64,000 nucleotides of DNA from Coenobita brevimanus (Eukaryota > Arthropoda > Malacostraca > Decapoda > Coenobitidae), in contig CM064681.1 in the NCBI GenBank assembly GCA_032717465.1, forward strand, positions 15,605,010 to 15,669,009. Direction: 5' to 3'. Shown here piece after piece: positions 1 through 10,339 of this stretch (position 1 is the first letter of the stretch; each line of letters starts with the position of its first letter). A model generated the notes under the pieces. That model was not told the DNA's origin and searched no databases. It was given only the letters and a program-made list of their open reading frames with translations. Position numbers and translations under genes: made by a program.

Positions 1-124
1 CACCAATGTCTCCTGGAGACAGACACATAGTGGGCTCAGAGCAGACAGCAATAACTGCAATTCCTCCCAGTTTGCCATGGCACCTCTACAATTCCACTGA
101 AGACAATTGGTACTGATTGAGCCA
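1..124 (-). pseudogene. Family A copy 1, ORF2 amino-terminal tip (endonuclease start)
   Basis: The ATG at 124 (complement) and the following codons correspond to the MAQSVPICLQWNCRG start of the AP endonuclease domain seen complete in copies 2 and 3. A single-base deletion in the run near 85 (acaattgg here, acaaattgg in the other copies) shifts the frame just after the start, so this copy could not make ORF2 protein even if complete to the left. The start lies about 42 nt downstream of the ORF1 stop, the same spacing as in the other copies. Confidence 0.75.
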
Positions 125-166
125 TATTGATTAGTGTTAAATAATATGAATTGAGAAACACCAAGG

Positions 167-1949
167 CTATGTAGCAACCTCATTGGGAAGGGTGTGAAAG
201 CCCTTCTTCCTAGGTGTGGAGCTCTGCCTCACCAACCAAGACAATAAGGACTTAGAGTTTCCATGGGTGGAAGGACCTTTACCCTGAGACATGTCCCGCC
301 CATCGTCAGGATGAGCCCGAAGCACAGAGACCTTCCTGGAATATTCACTCGCCCCGTCTGCACGCCCACGTGGGGGTCCGGCTGGCACCTTGCGGCGAAC
401 CAAATCCTGCCCCACCGAATCAATCAAAGGTTGGCTGCTGGGTGCCGGATCAGAGGGAACAATTGACCAAGGCTTTTGAATATCTAAAGACCCAGACCCC
501 GCCACACCTAAGCATGAGGCAGGGACTGGAATCCTAGATAGACCATCACGAAGACCGACCGACTTAGACGCTACCACTGGCTGGATTGTCGAGCGTAAAG
601 CCCCATCAGAATCCTTATGCAGTACAAAAGTTTGAACCTTAGAAGGAGGGGAGTCACCCAAAAACTCCTCACTTCTCACCTGTTTGAGGTTTGCAAATGC
701 AACCTCGATCTCTACACGAAAACTCGAAATACTAGAAATTGTAGAGGCACACTGTAGAGAAGACTGAACATCAGTAGCAGAGTGAGCAGATAGTACAAGG
801 GCAGCAGCTGGTGCGGGAGTAGCAGCCGATACAGGAGTGTCAGCCGGTACAGTAGTAGCAGCTGACACAGGAGTAGCAGCTTGTACAGGAGCACCAGCAG
901 GATGAGATGCAGACTGCAAAAGTACCGGAATCCTTGGGAGACCACGAGGAGGAGAAGTAGTACGTCCAGTATCTGATAAGGGACGAGGAGGATGGAGCAC
1001 GGGCTCTGTGACGGCGCACAGCAGGCTTTGACCTAGAAAGAATAGAGGCAGAGGACACACCTGGGCAGACATACATAGACACGACACGGTCCTTAGCTTC
1101 GGTAAAACTCAGCCTCTCCATGGCTCTGAGAGACAGAATTTCATGTTCCATTTTGTAATGATCACAAGATTTAGAAGAAGCAGCATGCTCACCACCTCAA
1201 CTGACACAAGATACAGGACCAGGGCATTCCATACCCTAGTGAACATCTAAACCACACGACACACAGACTGCTGGAAGACCCAGGGCAAGGCGACTACAAG
1301 TTCGACCAATATGACCCAAGCGCTGACAGTGGAAGCATTTACGAGGCATAGGGACATGGGGCCTAACTCTGTACTGGTACCATGCAGCATTAAGAACAGC
1401 AGGGAGGCTCAATGAATCGAAAGTCACAATCAAGGATGGAGTTGGCACAAGGTCACCATTCATCTTCATCTTAATCCTCTCAACCTTTATCACATTCTGG
1501 GCTCACAACTCTTCAACAAGGCGTGCCTCATCGTAAATCAGCAATTCTTTAGCATACACAACGCCACGAGAATAATTCAACAAAGCATGGGGGGAACGTA
1601 TAACAGACTGACCGGAAAGCATTGACAGAGATAGAATGGCTGCACTCTGAGAAGGGTCAGAAACCTCCACCAACAAATTGCCATCAGCCAGTGGAGCCAC
1701 TTCAAGGGTGGCACCACAAGCAGCAAGAAGTTCGTGACGTGTGCAAAAAATATCACACCTTTGGAGGTCCACCCCAGAAGGGCCACGAACAACTATGAAC
1801 TTGACAAAAGGCGCAGGAGGAGGAACCAAAAAATTATCTGAGTCTCGCTCATGATGGCCCTGAGGACCGGGTACACTTCTTGTCCCCCGCCTGCGACCCT
1901 TGTTACGGGAGCCACTGGACTGGGGAGGCAAGGCAGGGGAGGCCGAATC
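167..1949 (-). pseudogene. Family A copy 1, ORF1 (gag-like nucleic-acid-binding protein), broken
   Basis: ORF1 of an I-type element, expected to bind element RNA. Visible parts are the basic, Ser/Pro-rich N-terminal region, the conserved VDLQRCDIF segment, three CCHC zinc knuckles (CFHC, CVSC and the third near 1190) and a long Ala/Pro/Ser-rich C-terminal tail ending in TPRKKGFHTLPNEVAT at the TAG at 167. Copy-specific damage includes a TGA near 1501 (a Ser codon in the others), a TGA near 1199 inside the third knuckle, a frameshift near 940 and loss of the start by the roughly 590-bp deletion. Unlike copies 2 and 3 it keeps Lys instead of TAG near 1803. Confidence 0.8.
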
Positions 1950-3323
1950 AAACAAAGGTAGGCATGCCTCTAAAGTAGGTGGCACTGCCAGCCACGCTTC
2001 AAGCCCTGCCACCACGTCAAGGTGACCCCCAACAGGGGGGTCAAGCACAAGGAAGTGCCAATGGTTTCCATGGGAACATTACGTCTCCTTTATGCCACTA
2101 GGAGCTGTTGCCAAGTCCTGCCACACCGCAGTTGCCAAATACCGCATATTTAGTAAATTCAGTTCTCGTTTGTAGCCTAGCAATGGCGGATTCACACCCG
2201 TCTATCTCCCACGGTGCTGGTGAATTATCACAGGCCTCACACCCATCCAAGAGGTGTTAATTACAAAAAGACGGGTGTGATAAAAAGTTCGAGCTCAGAA
2301 ACACTTGATCTGATGAAGAAAAAAAAATCAACTCAATATTTAAAAAAAAGTCCTAAAACAACGACTCAGAGAAGGTAATCAGGTTGATAAGAATTAGGAT
2401 GGTGGGGGTTAAGGAGCTTTTCTCTGGCTGATCAAATAGCGATTATGTTGTATTTGGTTGGCCCATAGATGGTTTTTATGGACTTGCAGAACCCATGTCG
2501 GTCATTATTACCAGCCAACGCCTTTGTCGGCGAGGTATGAGCGAGGCCATTTAAATCCAAAAGCATTGAAATGTCGCCTTACACCCAGAGGATGCCTAGA
2601 GTATATTGATGGCCATCTACCTACCAAGTTTCATGCCTTTACGACAAACTATCTTGCCTGTGGCCCTCTTTTGATGTTTTTCGACATGCTGCACTTGGCG
2701 CGTGTCACGTGCCACGTGCACCGCCGGTGTGTAATGAAATCTGTCAAAAACAAACCTTATAGAATGGCACTATCATATGGTTCAAACCACGAAGAAAAGG
2801 TTAACAAAAATCTGTGATATAGCAATACACTATATACTCTCTTGATAATATTAGTCAGTCTGAGTGGTTATGTTGTGTACCAGTAGTGTCAATATACTTA
2901 TACTGAAAATAAAAGAAACATCATACACATGTCGGTGTCACTTTAATGAAGCTTAGAGCTGAAGGTACAGGAAAAAGCTACCGGGTATTTACTGCATAAT
3001 GTAGCAAATGTTCTTTTACATTGTTACCTAGTATACCTACTGAAAGTAAAATACTTAAATAAAAGGCAAAAAATGTGGCCTACCATTGATACATAATATA
3101 CAGATTTATTATATTTTCAATGATACCTATTTAAGATATGTACGAAAACGAAACTAAAAATGAACAGGAGCTTTCTTTTAAAGGCTATTTATACAACAGC
3201 AATGTTTTTCCCACTACTTTAAAATGAAAGTAACATACTGTTACGAAATACTAACGCAGTGAGTAAGAATTAGTCTGAGAGAGTGAGGAAGAGAGTGGGA
3301 GTTAGAGACGGGGATAGTTAGAG

Positions 3324-3326
<3 letters not shown>

Positions 3327-3376
<50 letters not shown>

Positions 3377-3395
3377 TGTGCGTGTGCGTGTGTGT
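3327..3395. repeat. (TG)n microsatellite, unit 1
   Basis: A (TG)n run of about 22 repeats passing into TG/CG-mixed repeats. The equivalent tracts are much shorter in unit 2 (21214-21232) and intermediate in unit 3 (about 53808-53837). Confidence 0.95.
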
Positions 3396-3546
3396 ATTCG
3401 TCGCGTGAGTAGCGAGGAGCGCGGTAACGCGTGAGTACGGCCAAAAAAGTAGTGGCGCTCTCAGTTCCGCTACTGGCTACAAAAAATAATGGCGTTACCA
3501 CCATTGCTATTAAAATAGTAGCGCCGCTACTAATAGCGGCGCTATT
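3396..3546. repeat. GC-rich palindromic patch (TAGCGGCGCTA-type)
   Basis: Contains repeated GTAGCGGCGCT-like words on both strands. AGCGCCGCTA (3520-3529) and TAGCGGCGCT (3534-3543) form a perfect 10-bp stem with a 4-nt spacer. The preceding words ACGCGTGAGTACGG and CGCGTGAGTAGCG look like remains of terminal repeats of a DNA element (hAT-like is possible but unproven). Confidence 0.55.
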
Positions 3547-3556
3547 CTCAGCTTTG

Positions 3557-3696
3557 TGTATTGCTTACTGCCAATGATCTCCAGTCTTTCAAACGCAGTG
3601 TGTTCAGGCATCTGGAAATTATCGGACTCTCAGTTATTTTGTTTTTGTTTTTTCTTCGAGGAAACAATTTGCAGGCTCCTGGCCTCTGGTTTGTTC

Positions 3697-3700
<4 letters not shown>
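3557..3700 (+). pseudogene. Family C retrotransposon, 3'-end fragment, unit 1
   Basis: Matches the C-terminal end and 3' UTR of family C as seen at 44945-45100: the frame 'DLQSFKRSVxRHLEIIG' followed by a 3' UTR with 'tttgcaggctcctggcctctggtttgttctttt'-like sequence. Only about 140 bp remain. The (CA)n microsatellite begins exactly where the element's 3' tail would be. Confidence 0.7.

Positions 3701-3780
<80 letters not shown>
3701..3780. repeat. (CA)n microsatellite, empty site of the CR1 insertion
   Basis: About 40 CA repeats with one CATA interruption. In units 2 and 3 the same left flank (ggtttgttctttt) and right flank (aatttacaaga) enclose a CR1-like element with CA repeats on both sides. 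Here they are joined directly by CA repeats, so this is the unoccupied site. Confidence 0.9.
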
Positions 3781-3785
<5 letters not shown>

Positions 3786-5560
3786 TTACAAGATGTGGTG
3801 GTGCAAAACAGTGGAATGAAATTCCTTTGATTGTAACAATGGCTGCAGTAAAATAAGTCGTGAAAAATCTTATAGACTATGAAGGTAGAAGATACTGATG
3901 AGGTATAAGGAGTAACAGTCATTAGCAGAGGGAAAGAATTAATATTTTGACGGAAAAATAGACACTTAGTCCAGAAGATTTTTTAAAATGATGTTTAGAA
4001 ACGCTATAACTGTACCTCTGTGTGTGCTGTGCAGGTGGTGGAATTTAATTCAAAATTTATTGTGAAAATAATCCCATAAATTATGAAGGCAAACTGTATA
4101 TGGAAAAAAATCGTGGTACGGATCGGAATGTTGTGTTTTGAATTCTTTGACAAAATTTATGTGAATACTTAAAATTATATAACTGTCACGGGTCAGTAAT
4201 TATTCTGGTATGTGTAAAATTTGTATAGTCAGTGATTTGTTTTAACACAGAGTCTTTCATTTAGCAGATACATCATTAAAACATTCACTCATTGCATGGT
4301 AATTAACAGTACTTTCAGTATCAGCAGGATTTGATATTTTTTATGTACAATATCTTTTTCTGTGATGGAATGTTTTGAAAAACAGCTATCATAGTTATAA
4401 TATGAATCATTATACAGTGGAGGTTGACCAGTAGTATTAAACAGGATTCTAAAATCAATACACCTTTTTACTGGCCATATCTTGCCACCGCTAGTCTAAT
4501 TTTTGTACATTACTGGTAACTGGTTGTTCGTTGTGAAGCCTTACCTTGACAGTGATATCTCAATGCCAGACACTCCACCCACTTTGCACCCTCACCAACC
4601 ACTGGAGTAGGCGCTCAACCCTGTGCCTTATATACCGGTATCCATCATGGGCACAACGCCCCAGCGCAGATCAACTTTTTCTTCTTATTGCCGAACCCAT
4701 TTTGTTATGTGAGGGAGAGATGGGGGAGAAGCAAGAGGGGAGGGAAAAGAAACAGCTAATGAAGACTAGAAGGAGGAGCAGTGGGGAAGAGGAAGGGGAC
4801 ACACAGGCGGCATTTTACAGCTGGATCTGACATTAGCAACTGATTTCCTTTGTATCTTTCAATCTCAACATGATGAGTACATCATTTGAACCATTATTGA
4901 GTCAGAGTCTGGGTGATTATGCGTAGTTATTATGATGATAAATAGGATGATTTAATATAACATCATATAATGATAATGATGATGAAGATGATAATGATGA
5001 TGATGGTGGTAGGATGAGACTCCCACTATCCACTCATTAGATGTAATGATACCTTTGGATAAATCAAAATTAATATTATCTTGTACTCAATTATTTCATT
5101 TAAAATTTGAGAGTTAACCACAGTTATTACCAGATGGACTCACGGTGCTGTACTGGGTTTGGCACAAAAATCGGATTTCGCTCATAAAGGCTTACATGTA
5201 AAGGATGACTGTTTTTTCTTTCTCATAACACCAGTCAAGGGCGAGGTATTGGTAACTGTAGCCTTCCGTATCCAAACTCAGTAGCCTAGCCTTAAACCCC
5301 TACAGATCTAATAAGGTGATAGATTGTAAGTTATTACGATTATTTTAATTTCTAAACACTGGGTGTACACTTTGGTCCATTACAACAAAAACACAACCAC
5401 CAGCAATAACAAGAACGTCGTCATTAAGGTGACGCCTCATTTAGGCTACATAATTTTTCCTACTGTCATGCAGTTAGTTATCCTGCGGTAAGCCACACAG
5501 TACATGAAAAAATTATTTTTTAGATAATCTTTTCCCTCAGGCCATATTTGCCAAGTTGAG
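3781..5560. other. AT-rich stretch, no supported gene (unit 1)
   Basis: Low-complexity, AT-rich DNA present in all three units. It includes a GA-rich block at 4720-4800 and a (GAT)n-like stretch at about 4968-5006. An open frame at 4546-4830 stays open in all units but has only a TTG start and a late ATG (about residue 60) and no recognisable domain. A TATATA motif at about 4628 has no coding context. Confidence 0.6.
4968..5006. repeat. (GAT)n-like trinucleotide repeat
   Basis: Imperfect GAT/AAT trinucleotide run, repeated at equivalent places in units 2 (about 33342-33378) and 3 (about 59620-59658) with small length changes. Confidence 0.85.
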
Positions 5561-5569
5561 TTCTCGTTC

Positions 5570-6905
5570 CTGTTGCTGGTTAACCCTGGTCTGCCTGATC
5601 AAGAAGAACCATCGACTCCAGATAAGCAACCGGCCCTAGAAGGTTTTCTCATAGGTTCCCACACCGTTGCTATTGTGTCTGCGTCTTATTGAGACATGTG
5701 CTGCACAGTGCTCCATTATGTGTAACAAGATGTGTGGTTTTATTCTGGAAGCTGGGCATAAGTCTTTGATTCCACTCAACCCAAATCTAAGATGATAATT
5801 TAGGAGGGTTGGTTGATGTCCTGATCTAATCCTAGGTAAGTGAACTCAGTTATATCTATCTGAGGATGCTTCTAATGCTTGAACGTCATGAGGTGGGATG
5901 AGGTTATAACACTGTGGTCGATCAAGTTGTTGTATGGCCCTTCGCATGAAGTGGGTATGTAAGTGTCCTTTCACTGTTAGTGCAAGAGTGTCTGGAGGTG
6001 GGATATTATTGAAGAGATGTTATTAATGTTTGTGGTGTGATGATTTTTCTTGCATAGTTGTACTGCGTGGTTTAATTATATATTGGCAGGGGTGTTGACT
6101 GTTAGCACCGACTGCTGTATACAAGAGTATGGCTCTCATATTGAAATATTTTCTAACGCAGATTTTACTTTCAGCGTAAGTGTTCTATGAGAGTATTACT
6201 GGTTGGTGCAATCAATGCTGTTACATACAGCGTTGTTCCATATTGCTGACAAGGCGTTGTAATGGATGTTAGATAAAACTGGAATCCAAACGTAGGACAT
6301 CACTGACCTAATATGTTATTTGTTGAATTAGTGGACTGTTTCCTCCTGTCGTCTAAAATTACTCCGTGTAAGTGCCTTAAGTGTGTTTAGTCTTGGGGTT
6401 CATTGCCTCTAGATGTCTTATATTTGATCTCTGAAGGTGACTGCAGTGTCATATGTCGCTCTAAGGATCTTAGTTGTCGGGAATATGTGGCACAGGTATA
6501 TCGTTACGTCTGTTGTTAGGGGGTGTGCCTGTGTTAGTAGTTAGTCACTGGTGATGAGTATGGTGGTGGATTTGGCTGAAGCAGTCTTCACCTTGTTATC
6601 TGTTATAAATGCATGAAGCGTATTATAGTTTTTTTTTTTTTTTCACCAAACTGACCGTTTCTGAAATGTGGTGTGTAGCTGCTATGGTAATATAATCTGC
6701 ATATGAGGAAGTGTTTATGCGTGTCTGTAATGTGAGAATACCCTGCATGTACTGTATAGGCTGAAAAGTGTAAATGAGAGAAGGAAGCCCTGGGGAACCC
6801 CTCTAGGGAAATTCCGTATTAATGGTGGCTTTCCCTGCCCGATCGATAAATGGCAAACCAGCTTCTTTCCTAAGGTGGGTCAGATTATCTTTTTATTGCA
6901 AGAGT
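5570..6905 (-). pseudogene. Family D reverse-transcriptase remnant, unit 1
   Basis: Strongly decayed non-LTR ORF2, read on the minus strand. In order there is a GVPQG-like segment (about 6800), the RT catalytic box as SSYADYITKAA (YADD changed to YADY, about 6710), a SAKSTTIL segment, a PPPDTLALTVKGHLHTHFMR stretch (about 5985) and a C-terminal RSGHQPTLLNYHLRFG...DLCPA motif (about 5770) typical of Cys/His-ended ORF2 proteins. Many stops and frameshifts interrupt it. Which clade it belongs to (Ingi/Vingi/I-like or Jockey-like) I cannot tell without a tree. Confidence 0.65.
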
Positions 6906-6910
6906 AAAAC

Positions 6911-7110
6911 AGCGGGCATGGTATCATTCTAATGGGAATATTTGTATGTCAGCGGGCATGGTATCATTCTAATGGGAATATTGGTATGTCAGCGGGCAAG
7001 GTATCATTCTAATGGGAATATTTGTATGTCAGCGGGCATGGTATCATTCTAATGGGAATATTTGTATGTCAGCGGGCATGGTATCATTCTAATGGGAATA
7101 TTGGTATGTC
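6911..7110. repeat. 40-bp minisatellite, 5 copies (unit 1)
   Basis: Five head-to-tail copies of a 40-bp unit beginning agcgggcatggtatcattct, starting at 6911, 6951, 6991, 7031 and 7071, differing by one or two bases. Units 2 and 3 have four copies each. Confidence 0.97.
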
Positions 7111-7309
7111 TTACTATTCCTAACCTGGTGGCATCGTCTTTATTTTGTTACAGCTCACGTGAGCTTGCCATTCACTTTACGAGACGTTCTCTCATCTCTC
7201 GTGTGAGGGGTTAAATAAAATTCCTCCAATACGACAATTTTCTGCACAGTAAAATTAGATCTTCTAGAAGTAAAAGAAATATAAAGTCATGGCTTCGTCA
7301 TAGCTCAAA
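7111..7309. other. Short non-coding stretch
   Basis: Links the minisatellite to the pyrimidine-rich tract. I see no open frame or repeat that supports a feature. Confidence 0.4.
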
Positions 7310-7950
7310 AGTTTCCTTGTCCTTCCTTGCCAGACTCCTGCTTTCCTTACTTTGCCCTGCCCAACCCTGCCGTGCTCGACTTTCCTCTACTCTTCTCAGT
7401 TATACATTGGCCTTTTTTTGTGCCACTTGGGAGTGCTCAGCCCTGCCATGCCCATCCCTGCTGCTTACCATCCTCTCCTGCCTGATGTGTTCTGCCTTGT
7501 CCTACCTTCTTGGTCGGTCCTATTTTGCCTACCCTGCTATGCCTTCTTTGTCTAATATTCCTGCCATTTCCTGCTTCCTTTGTGGTACTTGCCCTAGACT
7601 GCCCTACCCCTGAAATGCCCTTGTCTGCTTGCCAGAACCTGTCTTACTCTTCTCCGTACTGCCCTGCTCTTCCCTGCTTTGTACAGTCCAGTCTACATTT
7701 TCCTTTCCTGACTGGCCTCGCCCTAACCTACCTTAATTATCCTGCCTTTTCTGTCGTGCTCTGAACTAACCTATCCCATCCTGATCTATTTGCATATCTC
7801 TTCTTGCTGTGTTCTCTCCTTTTTGCTCTGGGATGCCCTCCTACCCTTGTCTTTATCTCTCCTCTCCAACCTTACTTGTCCTGTCCCGTTTTTTCTAATC
7901 TGCACTGCTTCTTGTCCCGCCTCTGCTCATCGCGTTCTATTTATCATTCG
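7310..7950. repeat. Pyrimidine-rich degenerate (CCTGC)n-like tract, unit 1
   Basis: About 640 bp in which the plus strand is overwhelmingly C and T with recurring CCCTGCC, TGCCCT and CTTCC words. It gives long overlapping open frames rich in Leu, Pro, Ser and Cys that are artefacts of composition. It is conserved in position and sequence in units 2 and 3. Confidence 0.75.
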
Positions 7951-7951
7951 T

Positions 7952-8382
7952 AGATAATGTGTGAGCACAAAACAGCTTTTGAGAACGACACCAGGGATGC
8001 CATAAGGCCTATACTGCTTAATTTTATTTAGGCTAGTGAGGGCAGAAGGTACATTTTTGTAGAAATTATAAAGTCAGGCATAATGAAGTCAGAAAGAGGT
8101 AGGAGATGGAGGGGAACGCATCAAACCTGTCCAATGTAGAACTGGAGGAGAATGCCACGGCAATAAGTTCTGCCTTATCAACAAAAAACAGACACAGACC
8201 CTTCAGAGTGGAAAAGAAGGAAGGAGGAAGAAGTACAACTATTAGAAATGTTTTTAGCAAGATGCCAGAAGGAGCGGGAAGAAACTGAGTCAGTACGGCT
8301 AAGATCAGAATTAGGAAGAATATGTGCAGAAACATAAAACAGACGAGATTCAATGGTGGGTTAGCACTGGTACCATTTACAG
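7952..8382 (-). pseudogene. Family C fragment (endonuclease-RT linker), unit 1
   Basis: Read on the minus strand it aligns by eye with family C at about 10720-11170. The linker reads like FFSTLKGLCLFFVDKAEL, followed by a decayed segment equivalent to 'YGPDGVPPVVLKNC'. It is interrupted by stops and shifts and is inverted relative to the longer family C element 2 kb to the right. Confidence 0.65.
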
Positions 8383-8702
8383 TCCTCCTCCTTGTGTGAT
8401 TAAACCTAGGCCTTTTTAAGTTAATCAGAGGATAAGAGAGAGAAGTGAATGTTCCATGACTGAGAGAATAACCATCATATTGTGAGAAGCACAGTTAGAT
8501 AGCTCTTGGTTCATTTAACCAGGGAAAATGAAACAATTAGTGTCTGAGGGTCTCCCAGTCTGCAGCACCACAGTGCCACAGATACCTCTCCTTGGAGGGG
8601 TCCACAGTTCTTACTGGGGTTATAGGATAGGTTAAAGTGACAAGAGTGTGTTGACAAGAGAGAAAACGCTGACAGGAAGACTAATGTAAGGAAAATGTCA
8701 GG

Positions 8703-8845
8703 TATGGTGAGACCATATTTTTGGAACTATTACGCTATTTCAATGTCTTATTGTTAATTCTCTTACACAAAAAATATGGTGATACCACATTTTAGGAACT
8801 ATTACGCTATTTCAATGTCTTATTGCTAATTTTCTTACACAAAAA
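8703..8845. repeat. 72-bp tandem duplication (unit 1)
   Basis: Two adjacent copies of a 72-bp sequence (8703 and 8775) containing 'ggaactattacgctatttc'. The first copy has the short palindrome ATGGTGAGACCAT. The same duplication is at 37033-37175 in unit 2. Confidence 0.9.
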
Positions 8846-10335
8846 TTATTTTATCCAATCCCATGTGACTGTAATTTTGTAATAAATTAATCTCAATTCT
8901 GTCTACTTATTTAATAACTTATCCTAATATTTTTCCTAAAGGACATTTTTATGTGCACTTAGATGCTATATCGCTCAGATTTCCAGCTTTCTTACGGTAA
9001 TGCGAGTTCTGACATCCCACATAAGTGTAATTTTTACAAAGTTGGCTACACCTGTTTGTACTTAATTGCATTTGGTTTTCAACGTATTTTTCTTATGGCA
9101 TTTCCTGTAAGCCAAGAAACCATTTACAGCGCTGGGTGGTAACCATATAACCTAACCATACGTGCTCCCTACGTGTCAACAAGTGGGTTGGTGGAGGGTT
9201 GGTGCTCCTCCCCGTGAAACAAATAACTCACAGTCAAGTGGCCGCCCCTTGCAGGATTGTGTCGTTTGGCAAGATAGATAGATTGATTTCATGTAGGCTA
9301 CACTAATTCTCTTCCCCAGAAGATAGCTTTGACGCTCTGTGTGATTATGGTATTTACACAGCTGACTACTTATTTATACTTCCATACATGCTATTTCACT
9401 GTCATTTACAGTATTTTTCTAGTGGTTCCCACATCTCGGTAAGAATTCCTAGTGAACTTGATGTTCACTTTTTTTGTGGGATGCTGGTGACCATCATCCA
9501 CTCACTTGGTGTAGTGCTGCTTGCTTCTTTCTAACCCTCTCTCATTCTGCATCTGTGTCTGCCCTACTCTTTTCCCATATCTGTCTTCTTTCTTGTCACG
9601 TTTTATTATTATTATTTCCACATCAAGTACCTGTACACTGATTGACAAGACTAACTAATTCCTGCAACCCGGGAAACCATTTGGAACGGTCGGTGGTAAC
9701 CATAATACCAAGTCACAGGTTGAAGTGAAGTCTGTTATGGTGTCCATTAACTGGAGATGGAAATGAAGTATCCATCAAGGAACCAAACCTCTACACATTT
9801 CCTCCCACCTCCCTGCAGCAAGGTTCTGTCAGCCGCAATGCACAATTGGTTCACTGTATGGGATGACCCTCCATGGGCGTTGCTTACCTGCAGTTGATGG
9901 GTCTATGCGGACAGAGAGACTTGTGTTGATCAGCAACAATGGCTGCAACACAGTACAGTGCTCAAAATTTCATCAACTATATGTTTATTTACTCACTGGA
10001 ATATTATATTGACACAATTTACACATTTCAAAAGTGTTGTAGATTCAGAGACACTCCCCCAAGCACACTCCAGTGTCACATGCTGCAGACATTGTAGTAA
10101 CTTTTTAGAAAAACAGTCTTCATCGTGTATGTCAGTGGCAGACATAGCCACCACAGTGTAAGACCAGACAGGTAGGTCGACACTCCCCTGACCAGTGTCG
10201 GTTGCACTACATGCCCCGTACTTTTCCTGCTGTTGGTAGACATCACTGTACCAGACATCTCATTGCCTGTTGTGTCTGCCAAAGCAATTTAGCTATAGAT
10301 TGTACGTCCCGGTGACGAATCAGGATGCCTGGAAC
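8846..10335. other. Non-coding stretch, no supported gene (unit 1)
   Basis: Mixed AT-rich and simple-sequence DNA. Two related words occur about 580 bp apart: gaaaccatttacagcgctgg...ggtggtaaccat near 9117 and gaaaccatttggaacggtcg...ggtggtaaccat near 9672. These suggest an old dispersed repeat. Open frames near 9958 and 10076 overlap on opposite strands, have no recognisable domain and diverge without codon pattern in unit 2. Confidence 0.5.
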
Positions 10336-10339
10336 CACT

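Larger units (their letters stand above)
1..2040 (-). mobile_element. Family A non-LTR retrotransposon, copy 1 (5' part only in window)
   Basis: The 5' part of an RNase H-type (I-superfamily style) retrotransposon on the minus strand; the rest lies left of the window. It shows the ORF2 start, ORF1 and a shortened 5' UTR. Its 5' end is at 2040, followed by the 13-bp target sequence tcaagcacaagga at 2041-2053, as beside copies 2 and 3. Compared with those copies it lacks about 590 bp covering the ORF1 start and most of the 5' UTR (junction near 1943-1955, at a GCCGAA microhomology). It is therefore dead. Confidence 0.85.
2041..3556. other. Unit 1 spacer, no supported gene
   Basis: Non-coding, AT-rich in its second half. 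It starts with a partial copy of the 186-bp tandem repeat (2041 to about 2160, including the 'aaataccgcatatttagt' block). A 12-bp inverted repeat TCACACCCGTCT (2192-2203) / AGACGGGTGTGA (2269-2280) is perfect here and mutated in unit 2. An open frame of 119 codons at 2458-2817 has only a TTG start, no ATG before residue 74, and is frameshifted in unit 3, so I do not call it. Confidence 0.6.

Noticed and set aside
712..945. Leu/Tyr-rich frames overlapping the family A ORF1 tail (also near 18030 and 50605)
   Set aside because: Out-of-frame translations of the Ala/Pro/Val-rich ORF1 region; the tail reads sensibly in the other frame and ends at the native stop.
2458..2817. 119-codon open frame repeated at 20348-20707 and 52937
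   Set aside because: Only a TTG start, no ATG until about residue 74, no domain, and the unit 3 copy has a one-base insertion near 53143. It is conserved only because the units are recent duplicates.
3241..3922. His-Thr and Cys-Val repeat proteins
   Set aside because: Translations of (CA)n and (TG)n microsatellites.
4620..4640. TATA-like promoter (TTATATACC)
   Set aside because: No coding frame follows and the word is expected by chance in AT-rich DNA.
4546..4830. 94-codon open frame kept in all three units with in-frame indels
   Set aside because: TTG start, first ATG late, low-complexity Glu/Lys/Arg end and no family. The in-frame indels are few and in repeats.
6911..7110. CRISPR-like array of 40-bp repeats
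   Set aside because: The copies are contiguous without spacers and the context is eukaryotic retroelement DNA, so it is a minisatellite.
7317..7764. Overlapping Leu/Pro/Cys-rich frames in the CT-rich tract (also near 35648 and 61919)
   Set aside because: Three overlapping frames are open at once because the plus strand lacks A and G, a composition effect and not secreted or membrane proteins.
9100..9260. Possible tRNA-derived SINE
   Set aside because: I could not find a convincing A box/B box pair or tRNA cloverleaf here or elsewhere in the window.
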